Shown here: positions 18,694 through 28,236 of the stretch, piece after piece | Numbering within the stretch: the stretch's first letter is position 1 | Layout of the letters: every line of letters starts with the position of its first letter | NCBI RefSeq assembly: GCF_030159895.1 | Contig: NZ_BSNI01000002.1 | Location: forward strand, 870,039-934,038 | Origin: Maritalea porphyrae | GTDB taxonomy: Bacteria > Pseudomonadota > Alphaproteobacteria > Rhizobiales > Devosiaceae | Direction of reading: 5' to 3' | Length of the DNA stretch: 64,000 nt | Notes under the pieces: generated by a model | Database searches by the model: none | What the model was told of the DNA's origin: nothing | What the model saw: the letters and a program-made list of their open reading frames with translations, nothing else | Position numbers and translations under genes: made by a program

Positions 18694-19068
18694 AACACGC
18701 TCTCATTCTTCTAATGCCAGCAAAGCATGCTTGGCAGTAAGTCAATTGCCAGTAGGTTCTCACAATAGTGTAAACAACACATTCCAAGGTTGTCGCATCA
18801 GACGTTCCAAATATTCATCGGCTGTTTCTAGGTCGCCTGCCGCAAAGTGTGGCGATTGTGCGCGTGATACTTGTTCTAGATGATCAATAGGTGTTGTTGT
18901 TTGTTTTAAAGATCTTTTAGTGAAGCGGGTGCAACTTGATTACTTGCTGTTCGGGTCAGGAAACACTCAAACTGGCAAACATTCTACAGATGTTGGCTGT
19001 CATCAATCCGTTAACGACCAGTCGTCTAGAATTGCTTCAAGTGTTTAACTCAAAATGATAGGTGTCTG
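18694..19068. other. Divergent intergenic region between two sensor kinase genes
   Basis: 375 bases holding the promoters of two divergent kinases. I found no clear promoter pair or strong palindrome. Bases 18761-18945 read on the minus strand as a plausible peptide tail (a DHLEQVSRAQSP segment through RQPWNVLFTLL and a stop) but have no start codon in frame, so they may be a gene remnant. Confidence 0.4.
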
Positions 19069-21771
19069 ATGACAAGCGCTTTACAAACCAAGTTTATCGT
19101 CAGATTTCTAACAGTATTGGCGCTGTATAGCGTTCTTGGGAAAATTGGTGTTTCCTTGGCAATTCCGCCGGGCTATGCAACTCTGGTTTGGTTGCCGTCT
19201 GGGGTGGCGCTAGGTGCTGTATTGATCTGGGGCTGGCGAATGTCGTTCGCCGTTGTGCTCGGCTCAATAATTGTAAATTTCTCAACAAATGAGTTCAGCT
19301 CAAGTTTTGCGACACTTCTTCAATCGCTGACAATTCCAGCGATCATTGGAATTGGTGCAGCATTCCAAGCTTTGTTGGGGGCATGGTTACTAAGAAGATT
19401 TGGCCGGTTTCCTAGTCGATTGAATGATGAGCGAAGTGTTTTACTCTTCCTCTTTTGGGGGGGAGTGGTTTCATGCCTGTTTAATCCAATTTGGTCGACT
19501 ACGGCGTTGTTACTCTTGGGCGGTATTGAACAGTCCGAGTTCATTGTAAATGCCACAACCTGGTGGGCTGGCGATGTTGTGGGCGTGTTTGTCGCGGCCC
19601 CATTGGTGCTGGTTTGGAGTTTTGTTGATACAACACACTGGTTGAAGCGCGGCCTTACTGTGACCAGCGCTATTTTAGCGGCTTTTGGGATCACAGTTTT
19701 GGTTGTGAGCATGAGTGCGGCTTGGGAGCGTCAGCGCCTGCAATTGCAGTTTAGCTCTGTTGCCGATCTTGCTGGAACATCGATGTCCAAGGCTTTCAAG
19801 GATCACACAGAGATATTGCACTATATGGAAGGGTTCGTATCTTCTTCCGACAACATGACGCGGGCGGACTTTCAGAACTTCAGCCAGCGGTTCTTGCAGA
19901 ATTTTAGTGGTCTTCAAGCGTTGTCATGGAACCCATACATCTACGACGCTGAACGCGAAACCTTTGAGGACAGTGTTCGTGCCGAGGGATTCACAGAGTT
20001 CACAATTGTTGAACGCGATGAGAATGGAGAAATTATTCCCGCAACTCAGCGCGACAATTATGTCAGTGTGAAATTCATTGAACCCTTTGAGCAAAACAAA
20101 TCGGCATTTGGCTTTGACGTCGGCTCCAATAAAGCCCGACGGGCGGCATTTGAAAATGCCATAGACAAAGGAACGGTTGTCGCAACGCAGCGCATTACGC
20201 TGGTTCAAGAGAGTGCAAAACAGTTTGGTGTTCTTGCCTTTATGCCCGTCTATAACAGCCGGACCGCGCCACCTGACATCGATACAAGACGAGCCAATGT
20301 CCGTGGCTTTATGGTTGCAGTTTTCAGAGGTGGGGACATTTCGACGGCTGCTTTGTCAAGTTTTGGCGCGGAACAATTTGTGGTTCAATTAAGAGATACA
20401 TCTGCGCCAAAAGGTGAACAGTTCTTGTTTGAAAATCGACCAGAGACGGAGGGCATTCGAGTTCTAAAAGAGCAAGGTCTCTTCGGTGGAGAAGAAAATC
20501 TAACAACGTCCTTCGACATAGATTTTGGTGGCCGAAACTGGGTCGCAGAGTTTTTCCCTTCTCGTGAATATGTCGCAACTACGCGCCAGCAGAACACCTG
20601 GCTGGTCATGGTTGCTGGTTTGGCGATCACAAGCATGGTTGGCATATTCGTACTTATTGTTAGCGGGCGTGAGGAACGTTTGAATGCGCTGGTGATGGAT
20701 CGAACGGCGAACTTGGTTAAAAGCGAACGCCGTTTGGGCCAAGCGCAAGAAATTGCAAGCATGGGCAACTGGGAGTTCGATATCGAAAATGGGACGTTCT
20801 GGTGCTCTGATGAGGTGTTGCGGATTATTGGCGTTAAGAGTGTCCCTGAGCGGTTTGCAATTGACTTTCTAGACGATTTTCTTGCAGCCGATGATCGCAA
20901 AAGGGTGCGAAAACAGTTGAGGTTGGAGAGCTTGTTGACAGGGCCGACCAATTTTGAGCATCAGCTTGTCCAAGCCGATGGACATGTCATTGACGTCATC
21001 CAACACGTCGAGCTTGTCACAGAAAATGGCAAGCCAACAAAAATTGCCGGTACCGTTCAAGATATTTCTGAGTTGAGGAAGTTGGACCGGCTCAAAACAG
21101 AATTCGTCGCAACTGTAAGTCATGAGCTGAGAACCCCACTCACATCTATCAAGGGCGCCCTCGGCTTGCTTAATGGTGGCGTTATAGAAGGCATGCCGCC
21201 CAAAGCCGTTGAACTTGTGACAGTCGCTCACGCCAACGTGGAGCGCTTGGGTCGGCTTGTAGACGACTTGCTAGACATTAATGGCATAATGTCCGGTAAT
21301 CTTGTTCTAAAGCCCGAGAGGGTCAAGCTTGGTGAGTTGCTTCAGCATGCAGCAGACCTGAGTCAGCCATATGCCGACCAACAAAACGCCACTATTTCAG
21401 TTGAAAAAATCGATTCAGAAGTGGAATTGGATGTCGATAAAAATCGACTGATGCAGGTGCTTACGAATTTGCTGTCAAACGCTGCAAAGTTTTCTGCAAA
21501 TCCTGGAGAAATTCGTGTGGGGCTAGAGCAGCGCGCTGCTGATGTAAGGGTTTTCGTTAGTGACAATGGGGAAGGGATTCCAGAGGATTTTAAGTCAAAG
21601 ATATTTGGACGCTTTTCTCAAGCGGATAGTTCGGAAACGCGAGCGCAAGGCGGTGCCGGGCTAGGTCTATTCATTTCAAAAGAAATCGTTGATGCAATGA
21701 ACGGAAACATTGGCTTTGATGACAACCCAAGGGGCGGGACAACTTTCTTTGTCGATTTACCAATGGGTTAA
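19069..21771 (+). CDS. MASE1-CHASE-PAS sensor histidine kinase
   Basis: 900-residue membrane kinase. The MASE1 region (about 1-215) includes the typical IPPGYATLVWLPSGVALG; a periplasmic CHASE domain follows (about 245-480), then a membrane span near 510-535 (WLVMVAGLAITSMVGIFVLIV), a PAS domain (about 560-670), HisKA with His685 (SHELRTP) and HATPase with DNGEGIP and GAGLGLF. It is divergent from, and similar in architecture to, the 1009-residue kinase. No receiver gene follows on the plus strand, so it may feed the receivers of the divergent operon. About 240 bases of noncoding DNA follow it. Confidence 0.92.
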   Translation: MTSALQTKFIVRFLTVLALYSVLGKIGVSLAIPPGYATLVWLPSGVALGAVLIWGWRMSFAVVLGSIIVNFSTNEFSSSFATLLQSLTIPAIIGIGAAFQALLGAWLLRRFGRFPSRLNDERSVLLFLFWGGVVSCLFNPIWSTTALLLLGGIEQSEFIVNATTWWAGDVVGVFVAAPLVLVWSFVDTTHWLKRGLTVTSAILAAFGITVLVVSMSAAWERQRLQLQFSSVADLAGTSMSKAFKDHTEILHYMEGFVSSSDNMTRADFQNFSQRFLQNFSGLQALSWNPYIYDAERETFEDSVRAEGFTEFTIVERDENGEIIPATQRDNYVSVKFIEPFEQNKSAFGFDVGSNKARRAAFENAIDKGTVVATQRITLVQESAKQFGVLAFMPVYNSRTAPPDIDTRRANVRGFMVAVFRGGDISTAALSSFGAEQFVVQLRDTSAPKGEQFLFENRPETEGIRVLKEQGLFGGEENLTTSFDIDFGGRNWVAEFFPSREYVATTRQQNTWLVMVAGLAITSMVGIFVLIVSGREERLNALVMDRTANLVKSERRLGQAQEIASMGNWEFDIENGTFWCSDEVLRIIGVKSVPERFAIDFLDDFLAADDRKRVRKQLRLESLLTGPTNFEHQLVQADGHVIDVIQHVELVTENGKPTKIAGTVQDISELRKLDRLKTEFVATVSHELRTPLTSIKGALGLLNGGVIEGMPPKAVELVTVAHANVERLGRLVDDLLDINGIMSGNLVLKPERVKLGELLQHAADLSQPYADQQNATISVEKIDSEVELDVDKNRLMQVLTNLLSNAAKFSANPGEIRVGLEQRAADVRVFVSDNGEGIPEDFKSKIFGRFSQADSSETRAQGGAGLGLFISKEIVDAMNGNIGFDDNPRGGTTFFVDLPMG

Positions 21772-22011
21772 GTGGGGTCCGCGATAAGCCGATTTTACCT
21801 CTGATTTTCTGTGCGGTGGCCGCCATGAACTCGCGTGCTGTGTTGAACACTTTTGTATCAATAGATCATATTTGTGGGCGAACGCCAGGTAGCATTTGAC
21901 AGAACCCGCTCAATACCAACTTGACCGCGAATTAGGTTCCACAAAACCAAATTGTTCGACAATTGCATAAACTGATTGTCACCAATTCGGGAATGAATGT
22001 AACCTAGACCA

Positions 22012-23274
22012 ATGCCGCGCCATTCTCTTATTCACAAAATATTTGGTCTCTTCATTGCTCTTGTCACTGTTTCTTCCGTGGGCCATGCGCAGTCGAGCGG
22101 ATCAAAGCGCGATCAAACGCTTAGAATTCTCACCTCGATGTCAGAGCGGGTTTTTGGCCCATATGTAGAAGAGTTCGAAAAGCGCAATCCTGCGGTCAAA
22201 GTGCTTGTTCTAAATAAGAACACCAACCACGCACTTGGTGAAATCTCCTTGGGGAATGAGCGGGGTTTTGACCTGTTCTGGGCATCTTCGCCAGAAGCGT
22301 TTGATATGTTAGACGCTTTCGGCCATCTCGCCCCGATAGGGGACAAGCATCATCATGCATTTGCGCTGTCATCAGTGGGGTGGAGCTGGCGATCAGAGCA
22401 GTTGCAGGAACCGCCCCGTGGTTGGAACGATCTTCTTGATGCGCGCTTTGATGGCAAAATTGGAATCGCGCGTCCGTCACGATCGGGCACAACTCACGTT
22501 CTGCTCGAACAGTTTTTGCAGGACCGTGGATGGGAAGAAGGCTGGAGCTATATTCTGGCCTTAAGCGCCAATTTCGCAACCATTACGTCGCGTAGTTTTG
22601 GCGTGGTCGATGGGTTGAAAACCGGTCGGTTTGATATCGGTCTAAGCATTGATTTTCTCGCCACATCGGAGCCGGGCCTAGAATTTAGATATGGTCGTCC
22701 GGTTACATTGGTGCCAGCCCGAATTGCAAAACTAAGGCATGGAGCATCTCCTGCAAATGCGGACAAATTTGTTCAATTTGTGCTGTCGCGTGCGGGGCAA
22801 AAACTCTTATTGGTACCCACGCTAAACCGCATACCAATTGACGCGGAATTGCGCGACACATTGGACTATTCATCGCATCCATCGCTTATGGCAGCGCTCA
22901 AATTGAGTTGGGCAAGCTATGACCCGAATATGGCGGCACGGCGCTATTGGATGGTCAATGAGATTTTTGACCAATTCGTCACGCAACAATTTAGCCGCAG
23001 ACGTGGTATTTGGCGTCAGATCAGGCAGTATGAGCAACGTAGTGACCTAACCGTCGACCAGCAACAGGGTCTTAATCGTGCAAAAGTTTACTTGTTGACG
23101 ATGCCAATCGCGGAGCACCAAGTCGCCACAATGCAACCAAGCCCCATGCCAGGTCCGGGCGCGCGCTATGCCCCCAACACAGCGGAGCAAAAGCGATTCC
23201 AAGAACAATGGCGTGTGCAGGCAGATACACTGCTCGCGCAGGCTGAAGCGGAATTGCGGACCTTGGGCGAATGA
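22012..23274 (+). CDS. Periplasmic binding protein of a PgtC-like sensory system
   Basis: 420 residues with a signal peptide (IFGLFIALVTVSSVGHA). It belongs to the iron/sugar-phosphate/phosphoglycerate class of binding proteins. Diagnostic stretches are PSRSGTTH, GWEEGW, RSFGV and IDF. These same stretches occur in the transporter's binding protein at 26836, so the two are paralogues. The gene overlaps the kinase gene by 4 bases (ATGA). In Salmonella the PgtC/PgtB/PgtA system uses such a protein to tell a membrane kinase that a phosphorylated metabolite is present; I infer the same role here. There is no permease in this unit and no hairpin after it. Confidence 0.85.
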   Translation: MPRHSLIHKIFGLFIALVTVSSVGHAQSSGSKRDQTLRILTSMSERVFGPYVEEFEKRNPAVKVLVLNKNTNHALGEISLGNERGFDLFWASSPEAFDMLDAFGHLAPIGDKHHHAFALSSVGWSWRSEQLQEPPRGWNDLLDARFDGKIGIARPSRSGTTHVLLEQFLQDRGWEEGWSYILALSANFATITSRSFGVVDGLKTGRFDIGLSIDFLATSEPGLEFRYGRPVTLVPARIAKLRHGASPANADKFVQFVLSRAGQKLLLVPTLNRIPIDAELRDTLDYSSHPSLMAALKLSWASYDPNMAARRYWMVNEIFDQFVTQQFSRRRGIWRQIRQYEQRSDLTVDQQQGLNRAKVYLLTMPIAEHQVATMQPSPMPGPGARYAPNTAEQKRFQEQWRVQADTLLAQAEAELRTLGE

Positions 23275-25301
23275 GTGATCAACCCAAAAATGTGATAGTT
23301 GGCGGCTTTCTAAACCGGCTCCCAGGTGCCTCGACAGTTTGGGGCCGGCTATTTGCGTCATTTGTGTTGATCTCCGCCATCATGTCGATCATTGCCGCCA
23401 CAACGGTGATCCAGTTTACGCAGCTTGGTGATGATATTGACGAAATCGTCCATGACCAAATGCCCGAAATTGTGCAGATCAATGAAATTGCTGCGAGTGC
23501 CACTGAGCTGGCATCCATGGCAACATTGCTTGCAGAACCACATTTGCGTGCGAGCCAACCGGAGTTTCAGCAAAATTTGAACCAAGCGCTGATATCGCTT
23601 GCGGAAAAAATCAGCTCGGCGTCTGAATCCAGTTTGGATGACGCCCGGCTTGAGATTGAATCGCACATCAAAGCTTTGTTGGCTTTTTCCGACCAACAGT
23701 TCTTGCTTGAAAAGGCGATGATTGGTCGCGCCGAAGAAATCCGTTGGCTACAAGCCGATTTCCAAGGTGAGATTTCCCCATTGTTGCTTGATATTTCCTT
23801 CAATATCGAAAATGCGCTGTCGCATCTGGATGAATCGCAAGGCGAAAGCTGGGCACAATCTGAATTTGAACTGCTGCGCAGTGAAAGTGCAAAGCGAGAC
23901 CTCGTCCAAGATGCGGGTCGGGAAGGGGCGTTCGCCATCACCGCGATGCTGCAAGCCGCCAATGCGCAAACGACTGATGGCCTAGATCAGTTTTCCGATA
24001 TATCAGCTGACAGTCTCGACAGAGCAACGCGCATATTGGCAGAACTTGGCGATGCGGGTGGCCTTATCACATTGCGCCAGTCTCTGGCGCAACTTCGTCA
24101 ATTGTCTCAGGGTGATGATGGCATTTTTGCAGTTGGGCGCCGACTCGTTCAAACAAGGCAAAATGTTCTATTGGAACTGGCGCAAACGCAGCAAAGCCTT
24201 TCTGAATTCCAATCAAAACTGTCCGCTATTGGGTCGACACGACGTGCCACAGCGGTGCAGGTTGCCGGCGATGCGCTTTCCGCAATGCAGCTGGCCAGCG
24301 GGCGGATCGTTGCGCTAACCATTGCTGGGTTGATGGCAGCGCTGGCCATCGTGATCTTTTATGTGCGGCGGAGAATTGTTGCGCGGTTGCGGGATCTTTC
24401 AATCACTCTAAGAGCAATTGCGCGTGGCGAAACAGATAGTGCGGCGATCCCCGTTGGTACCGATGAGATCGGGCGGATGGGCGAAGCGGTGGAGGTGTTC
24501 CGTCAATCGGTTAAAGAGCGCGAACAGAACCTTGCTCGTCTCAGAACAGAAATCGAAGAGCGTAAACGCGCAAATGATCAATTGCAAAAGACCCAAGCAG
24601 ATCTGGTTCAAGCCGGAAAGTTGGCAGCGTTGGGACAATTGTCCGCTGGCATCTCGCACGAACTCAACCAACCCATATCGGCAACACGTTTTGCCGCACA
24701 CAATGCGCTGACTAGATTAGAGTCGAAAACGGATAAAACGGCACTCGACAAAGCGTTCAACAAGATCATTCGAATGACGGATCGAATGTCTGCATTGGTC
24801 AATCAATTTGCGCATTTCGCACGCCGATCAGATTATAAAATTGTCGATATGGCTTTGCTGCCTTCCGTTGATCGCGCAATCGAATTGATGCAGCCAAGCA
24901 TTTTGGAGCAGAAAAATCTGACGATCGACCTAGACCGTGAAGCGTTGCACGCCCAAGTGATGGCAGACCCGCTTTTGGTGGAACAGGTTTTGGTCAATCT
25001 GATTTCAAACGCAGTTGATGCCGTCGTTGAAGCCAACAATACAGACGGTAAAATCCGCATAACGGCAGATGCGACAGAAGGCCGGGTCACTGTTAAAGTC
25101 ATCGACAATGGCATTGGTTTGCAGGTGGATCAAAAAGACCCGTTCGACCCATTTGTGACAACAAAAGAAGTTGGCAAAGGGACAGGTCTGGGCCTCAGCA
25201 TTTCCTATACAATCGCACAAGATCTAGGCGGCGCATTGCGCTTAGAGAACAATCAGGGTAGAGGCGCCACAGCCCTTTTCGAGTTAGAACGAGCAACATA
25301 A
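23271..25301 (+). CDS. PgtB-like sensor histidine kinase
   Basis: 676-residue inner-membrane kinase. A first membrane segment (about residues 25-47) and a second (about 343-363, IVALTIAGLMAALAIVIFYV) enclose a long, mainly helical periplasmic sensor. A HAMP domain (REIGRM-like, TDEIGRMGEAVEVF), a coiled coil, HisKA with His463 (ISHELNQP) and a HATPase domain with DNGIGL and GTGLGLS follow. The HELNQP box is the DctB/PgtB type that pairs with sigma54 activators. It overlaps the binding-protein gene by 4 bases and its stop shares one base with the activator's start (TAATG). Confidence 0.92.
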   Translation: MSDQPKNVIVGGFLNRLPGASTVWGRLFASFVLISAIMSIIAATTVIQFTQLGDDIDEIVHDQMPEIVQINEIAASATELASMATLLAEPHLRASQPEFQQNLNQALISLAEKISSASESSLDDARLEIESHIKALLAFSDQQFLLEKAMIGRAEEIRWLQADFQGEISPLLLDISFNIENALSHLDESQGESWAQSEFELLRSESAKRDLVQDAGREGAFAITAMLQAANAQTTDGLDQFSDISADSLDRATRILAELGDAGGLITLRQSLAQLRQLSQGDDGIFAVGRRLVQTRQNVLLELAQTQQSLSEFQSKLSAIGSTRRATAVQVAGDALSAMQLASGRIVALTIAGLMAALAIVIFYVRRRIVARLRDLSITLRAIARGETDSAAIPVGTDEIGRMGEAVEVFRQSVKEREQNLARLRTEIEERKRANDQLQKTQADLVQAGKLAALGQLSAGISHELNQPISATRFAAHNALTRLESKTDKTALDKAFNKIIRMTDRMSALVNQFAHFARRSDYKIVDMALLPSVDRAIELMQPSILEQKNLTIDLDREALHAQVMADPLLVEQVLVNLISNAVDAVVEANNTDGKIRITADATEGRVTVKVIDNGIGLQVDQKDPFDPFVTTKEVGKGTGLGLSISYTIAQDLGGALRLENNQGRGATALFELERAT

Positions 25302-26644
25302 TGAGTGCAAATCTACAAACAGTAGTTCTGGTCGATGATGATTTGGATCTTTTGGAAGAGATTGCCGAAAATCTCGAACTCGCAGGCAACAATGTTGAAA
25401 CTTACTCCGATCCAGTTGTAGCAAAAAACAGCATCGAAAAGGATCTCAACATCGTGGTAATCAGCGACGTTCGGATGCCCAAGATGGATGGTCATGCATT
25501 ATTGGATGCGGTGCGAGAAATCGATCCCGATATACCTTTTATTATGATCACGGGACATGGGCAGGTTGCCCAAGCAACGGCTGCGATGAAGGCCGGAGCA
25601 TATGATTTTTTGGAAAAGCCGATTGACCCGAACCAGCTTGCTGCGGTTGTTGGGCGCGCGCTCGAAAAGCGATCATTGCATCTGCAAAACAAAAAACTCA
25701 AAGCTCTGCTCAATAGTGATCAACTTGAAGCGCAAATAATTGGCAACTCTGAACCGGCCAAGCAATTGCGCCAGCAGGTCGCAACCTTGGCGTCTTTGGA
25801 GGTCGATCTAATCATCAAAGGCGAAACCGGTTCGGGCAAAGACCTTGTTGCAAGATGTCTGCACGAAAACTCAGCGCGAAAGCCACATCCATTTGTCGCG
25901 GTCAATTGTGGTGCGCTGCCAGCAAACTTGGTCGATAGCGCGTTTTTTGGACATGAGCGTGGCGCCTTCACGGGCGCCGATACCAGTCATATCGGGTATT
26001 TCGAAGCGGCGGACGGCGGCACGCTGTTCTTAGACGAACTAGAATCAATGCCCATGCCATTTCAGGCTATTTTGTTGCGCGTTTTGGAAACACGGGAAGT
26101 GACTAGGCTTGGTGGTGCCAAATCCAAAAAACTAAATTTTCGAGTGGTTGCAGCGGTGAAAGGGGAGCTATCCGCGCTTGTGGCCGCTCAAAGATTGCGC
26201 GCTGATCTTATGTACAGGCTCAATGTCGCGTCGATTGAGTTGGCACCGCTCAAACAGCGCAAGCCTGATATCGAGTTGTTGTTTTGTCGTTTCGCTGAGG
26301 CAGCAGCGGCATTTCACAATCGGCCAATGCCAACAATCTCAGACCAACTACGGCGCAAGCTTTTGGCCTATGAATGGCCCGGCAATATTCGGGAACTAAA
26401 AAACACAGCCGAGCGTTTTGTAATCGGGCTCCCGCTTGCTTTTGCCAACAATGGTGATGGAAATACGATCTCGGCAACCGGTTTGGAAGAAGCCATTGAT
26501 GCATTTGAAAAACAAAAAATTGAAGAAGCCCTAAAACAAACCGCTGGTGCAATTGGCGAAGCAGCGTCGCTTCTGGATATACCGCGCAAAAAACTCTATC
26601 TGCGTATGAGAAAGTACGGCATTTCAAAACACTTTTCTTCGTAG
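25301..26644 (+). CDS. PgtA/DctD-like sigma54-dependent response regulator
   Basis: 447 residues. An N-terminal receiver has phospho-acceptor Asp56 (SDVRMPKMDG). The central AAA+ ATPase has Walker A GETGSGKD, the sigma54-contact loop GAFTGA (about 221-226) and Walker B GGTLFLDEL. A C-terminal Fis-type helix-turn-helix (AASLLDIPRKKLYLRMRKYGI region) binds DNA. It is the last gene of the sensory triad. A perfect 13-bp palindrome begins 4 bases after its stop and a consensus sigma54 promoter lies 120 bases further on, ahead of the transporter operon, so that operon is its likely target. Confidence 0.95.
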   Translation: MSANLQTVVLVDDDLDLLEEIAENLELAGNNVETYSDPVVAKNSIEKDLNIVVISDVRMPKMDGHALLDAVREIDPDIPFIMITGHGQVAQATAAMKAGAYDFLEKPIDPNQLAAVVGRALEKRSLHLQNKKLKALLNSDQLEAQIIGNSEPAKQLRQQVATLASLEVDLIIKGETGSGKDLVARCLHENSARKPHPFVAVNCGALPANLVDSAFFGHERGAFTGADTSHIGYFEAADGGTLFLDELESMPMPFQAILLRVLETREVTRLGGAKSKKLNFRVVAAVKGELSALVAAQRLRADLMYRLNVASIELAPLKQRKPDIELLFCRFAEAAAAFHNRPMPTISDQLRRKLLAYEWPGNIRELKNTAERFVIGLPLAFANNGDGNTISATGLEEAIDAFEKQKIEEALKQTAGAIGEAASLLDIPRKKLYLRMRKYGISKHFSS

Positions 26645-26647
26645 TCT

Positions 26648-26675
26648 CCGGATGTGTCAAACTTGACACATCCGG
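26648..26675. promoter_or_regulatory. 13-bp perfect palindrome, candidate enhancer site of the sigma54 activator
   Basis: CCGGATGTGTCAA (26648-26660) and its complement TTGACACATCCGG (26663-26675) are separated by 2 bases. The centre is about 130 bases upstream of the start expected from the sigma54 promoter, the normal distance for an activator site. No T-run follows, which argues against a plain terminator, though it lies right after the regulator's stop and could do both. Confidence 0.6.
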
Positions 26676-26766
26676 GTCGCATTTGGTGCGTAGTTCTGCT
26701 TGTCTCAACTTTCGCACGCCGCGTATAAGTTATATATTTCAGCATCTTAAGACGATGGACCAATAT

Positions 26767-26782
26767 TGGCACACCTGTTGCA
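26767..26782 (+). promoter_or_regulatory. Sigma54 (RpoN) promoter of the transporter operon
   Basis: TGGCAC-ACCTG-TTGCA matches the -24/-12 consensus with the required 10 bases between GG (26768-26769) and GC (26780-26781). Transcription should start near 26793, leaving about 43 bases before the ATG at 26836. Confidence 0.85.
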
Positions 26783-26835
26783 AATGTAAGGGCGTGAGCA
26801 CCACTGCTCACTCCAAATATTTGGGAGGAACCAAT

Positions 26836-28167
26836 ATGAGACTATTACGTAATGCCTTGCTAGCAGGCGTGGCGATCTGCGCGTTCGCGAGCACCGCTGC
26901 AATGGCCGCCGAAAAGCTGGTGGTTGTGACATCATTTCCAAAAACACTTACGACGCCTTTTGAAAAAGGCTTTGAGGCTATGTACCCCGATATTGATGTT
27001 GAGGTGATCAACAAGTCCACATCATCATCGGTGAAGTATATCCAAGAAACAGCATCCTCGAACACAAGCGACATTTTTTGGGCATCTGCGCCTGACGCAT
27101 TTGAGGTTCTTAAAAGCGACAGCCTGCTAATCAAGTCCGGCGTTTCTAATGCCAAAATCCCGTCAGATGTTGGCGGTTATCCGATCAACGATCCTGATGG
27201 CTTCTATAACGGTTTTGCCGCTGCGGGTTATGGCATCATGCATAATGAGCGCTACTTGGCAGCGAAAAATCTTGAGCCGGCAAAAGAGTGGGATGACCTG
27301 GCAAAGGCCGAATATTTTGGCCACGTCGGCATGTCAGCGCCATCACGTTCTGGCACCACACACCTGACTGTAGAAACAGTACTGCAAGGCGACGGTTGGG
27401 AAGAAGGTTGGGAGAAATGGAAATTCATCGCGGGCAATTTCTCCAACGTAACAGAGCGTAGCTTTGGCGTTCCAGATGGTGTGAACTCAGGTCAATTTGG
27501 CCTTGGGATCGTGATTGACTTCTTCGGCTTGGCATCAAAAGCATCTGGTTTTCCAGTTGATTTTGTGTACCCATCAACCACCGCTATCGTGCCGGCAAAT
27601 GTTGGCGTGATTGCCAACGCGCCGAACGAAGAAGCGGCGAAGGCCTTCATTTCTTACCTCCTGTCCGTTGAAGGGCAAGAGCTGTTGATGCTGCCAGAAA
27701 TTCGTCGTTTGCCAGTGAACGCTGACGCTTACTTCACAGCACCAGAAGGTTTTCCAAATCCATTTGATGGTTCGATCCAAGCCTCGGTTAATTTCGACGT
27801 GAATACATCTGGCGATCGCTACAATGTGGTCAACTCCTTGTTTGATGTGATGATCACATATCGTTTGGATGATCTGCGCGAAGCTGTGCGTGCCGTGCAA
27901 ATGGCCGAAGAAAAGCTTGGTGATGCAGACAATGCGCAAGCCAAAGCCCTCATCGCAGAGGCACGCGCATTGATCGCCGAAGTGCCGATTGATGAAGCCA
28001 CATCATTGGATCCGGACTTCTCTGGCATCTTTAAGAAAAAGCGCAAGAAAGCGACCGACGTTGTTGAAGGTCGCCAGGCAGAAATCGAGCAACAGTGGGA
28101 CGAAAAAGTAGTTGCAAACTACAAACGCGCCACCGAGCTCGCTAACGAAGCTGCTAGCCTTTTGTAG
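26836..28167 (+). CDS. Transporter substrate-binding protein, PgtC/AfuA-like
   Basis: 443 residues from the ATG at 26836, which has GGGAGG ahead; the frame upstream is promoter DNA. A signal peptide (ALLAGVAICAFASTAAMA) precedes a type-2 periplasmic binding fold. PSRSGTTH, GWEEGW and RSFGVPDGVNSGQFG are shared with the sensory binding protein at 22012. A C-terminal extension (about 365-443) is rich in charged helices. The class includes Salmonella PgtC and binding proteins for hexose phosphates and iron; the HAD phosphatase gene in this operon favours a phosphorylated organic substrate. A strong hairpin follows the gene. Confidence 0.88.
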   Translation: MRLLRNALLAGVAICAFASTAAMAAEKLVVVTSFPKTLTTPFEKGFEAMYPDIDVEVINKSTSSSVKYIQETASSNTSDIFWASAPDAFEVLKSDSLLIKSGVSNAKIPSDVGGYPINDPDGFYNGFAAAGYGIMHNERYLAAKNLEPAKEWDDLAKAEYFGHVGMSAPSRSGTTHLTVETVLQGDGWEEGWEKWKFIAGNFSNVTERSFGVPDGVNSGQFGLGIVIDFFGLASKASGFPVDFVYPSTTAIVPANVGVIANAPNEEAAKAFISYLLSVEGQELLMLPEIRRLPVNADAYFTAPEGFPNPFDGSIQASVNFDVNTSGDRYNVVNSLFDVMITYRLDDLREAVRAVQMAEEKLGDADNAQAKALIAEARALIAEVPIDEATSLDPDFSGIFKKKRKKATDVVEGRQAEIEQQWDEKVVANYKRATELANEAASLL

Positions 28168-28185
28168 CTTCACCCTCCTTGGAAC

Positions 28186-28212
28186 TGTGTTGACGCCGCT
28201 GGCGTCAACACA
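28186..28212 (+). terminator. Hairpin after the binding-protein gene
   Basis: Perfect 12-bp stem TGTGTTGACGCC / GGCGTCAACACA with a 3-base loop, between the binding-protein stop and the permease ribosome site. No T-run follows. A role in mRNA protection or partial termination is likely. Confidence 0.75.
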
Positions 28213-28236
28213 CCATGTCTGCCAAAGGACCTCATT

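Noticed and set aside
18761-18945. Minus-strand peptide-like stretch (DHLEQVSRAQSP through RQPWNVLFTLL and a stop) in the gap between the two kinases
   Set aside because: Composition looks protein-like but no ATG, GTG or TTG precedes it in frame before a stop, so it is at most a remnant.
26683-26835. N-terminal extension of the importer binding protein
   Set aside because: The segment contains the sigma54 promoter and leader; a signal peptide with a strong ribosome site begins at 26836.
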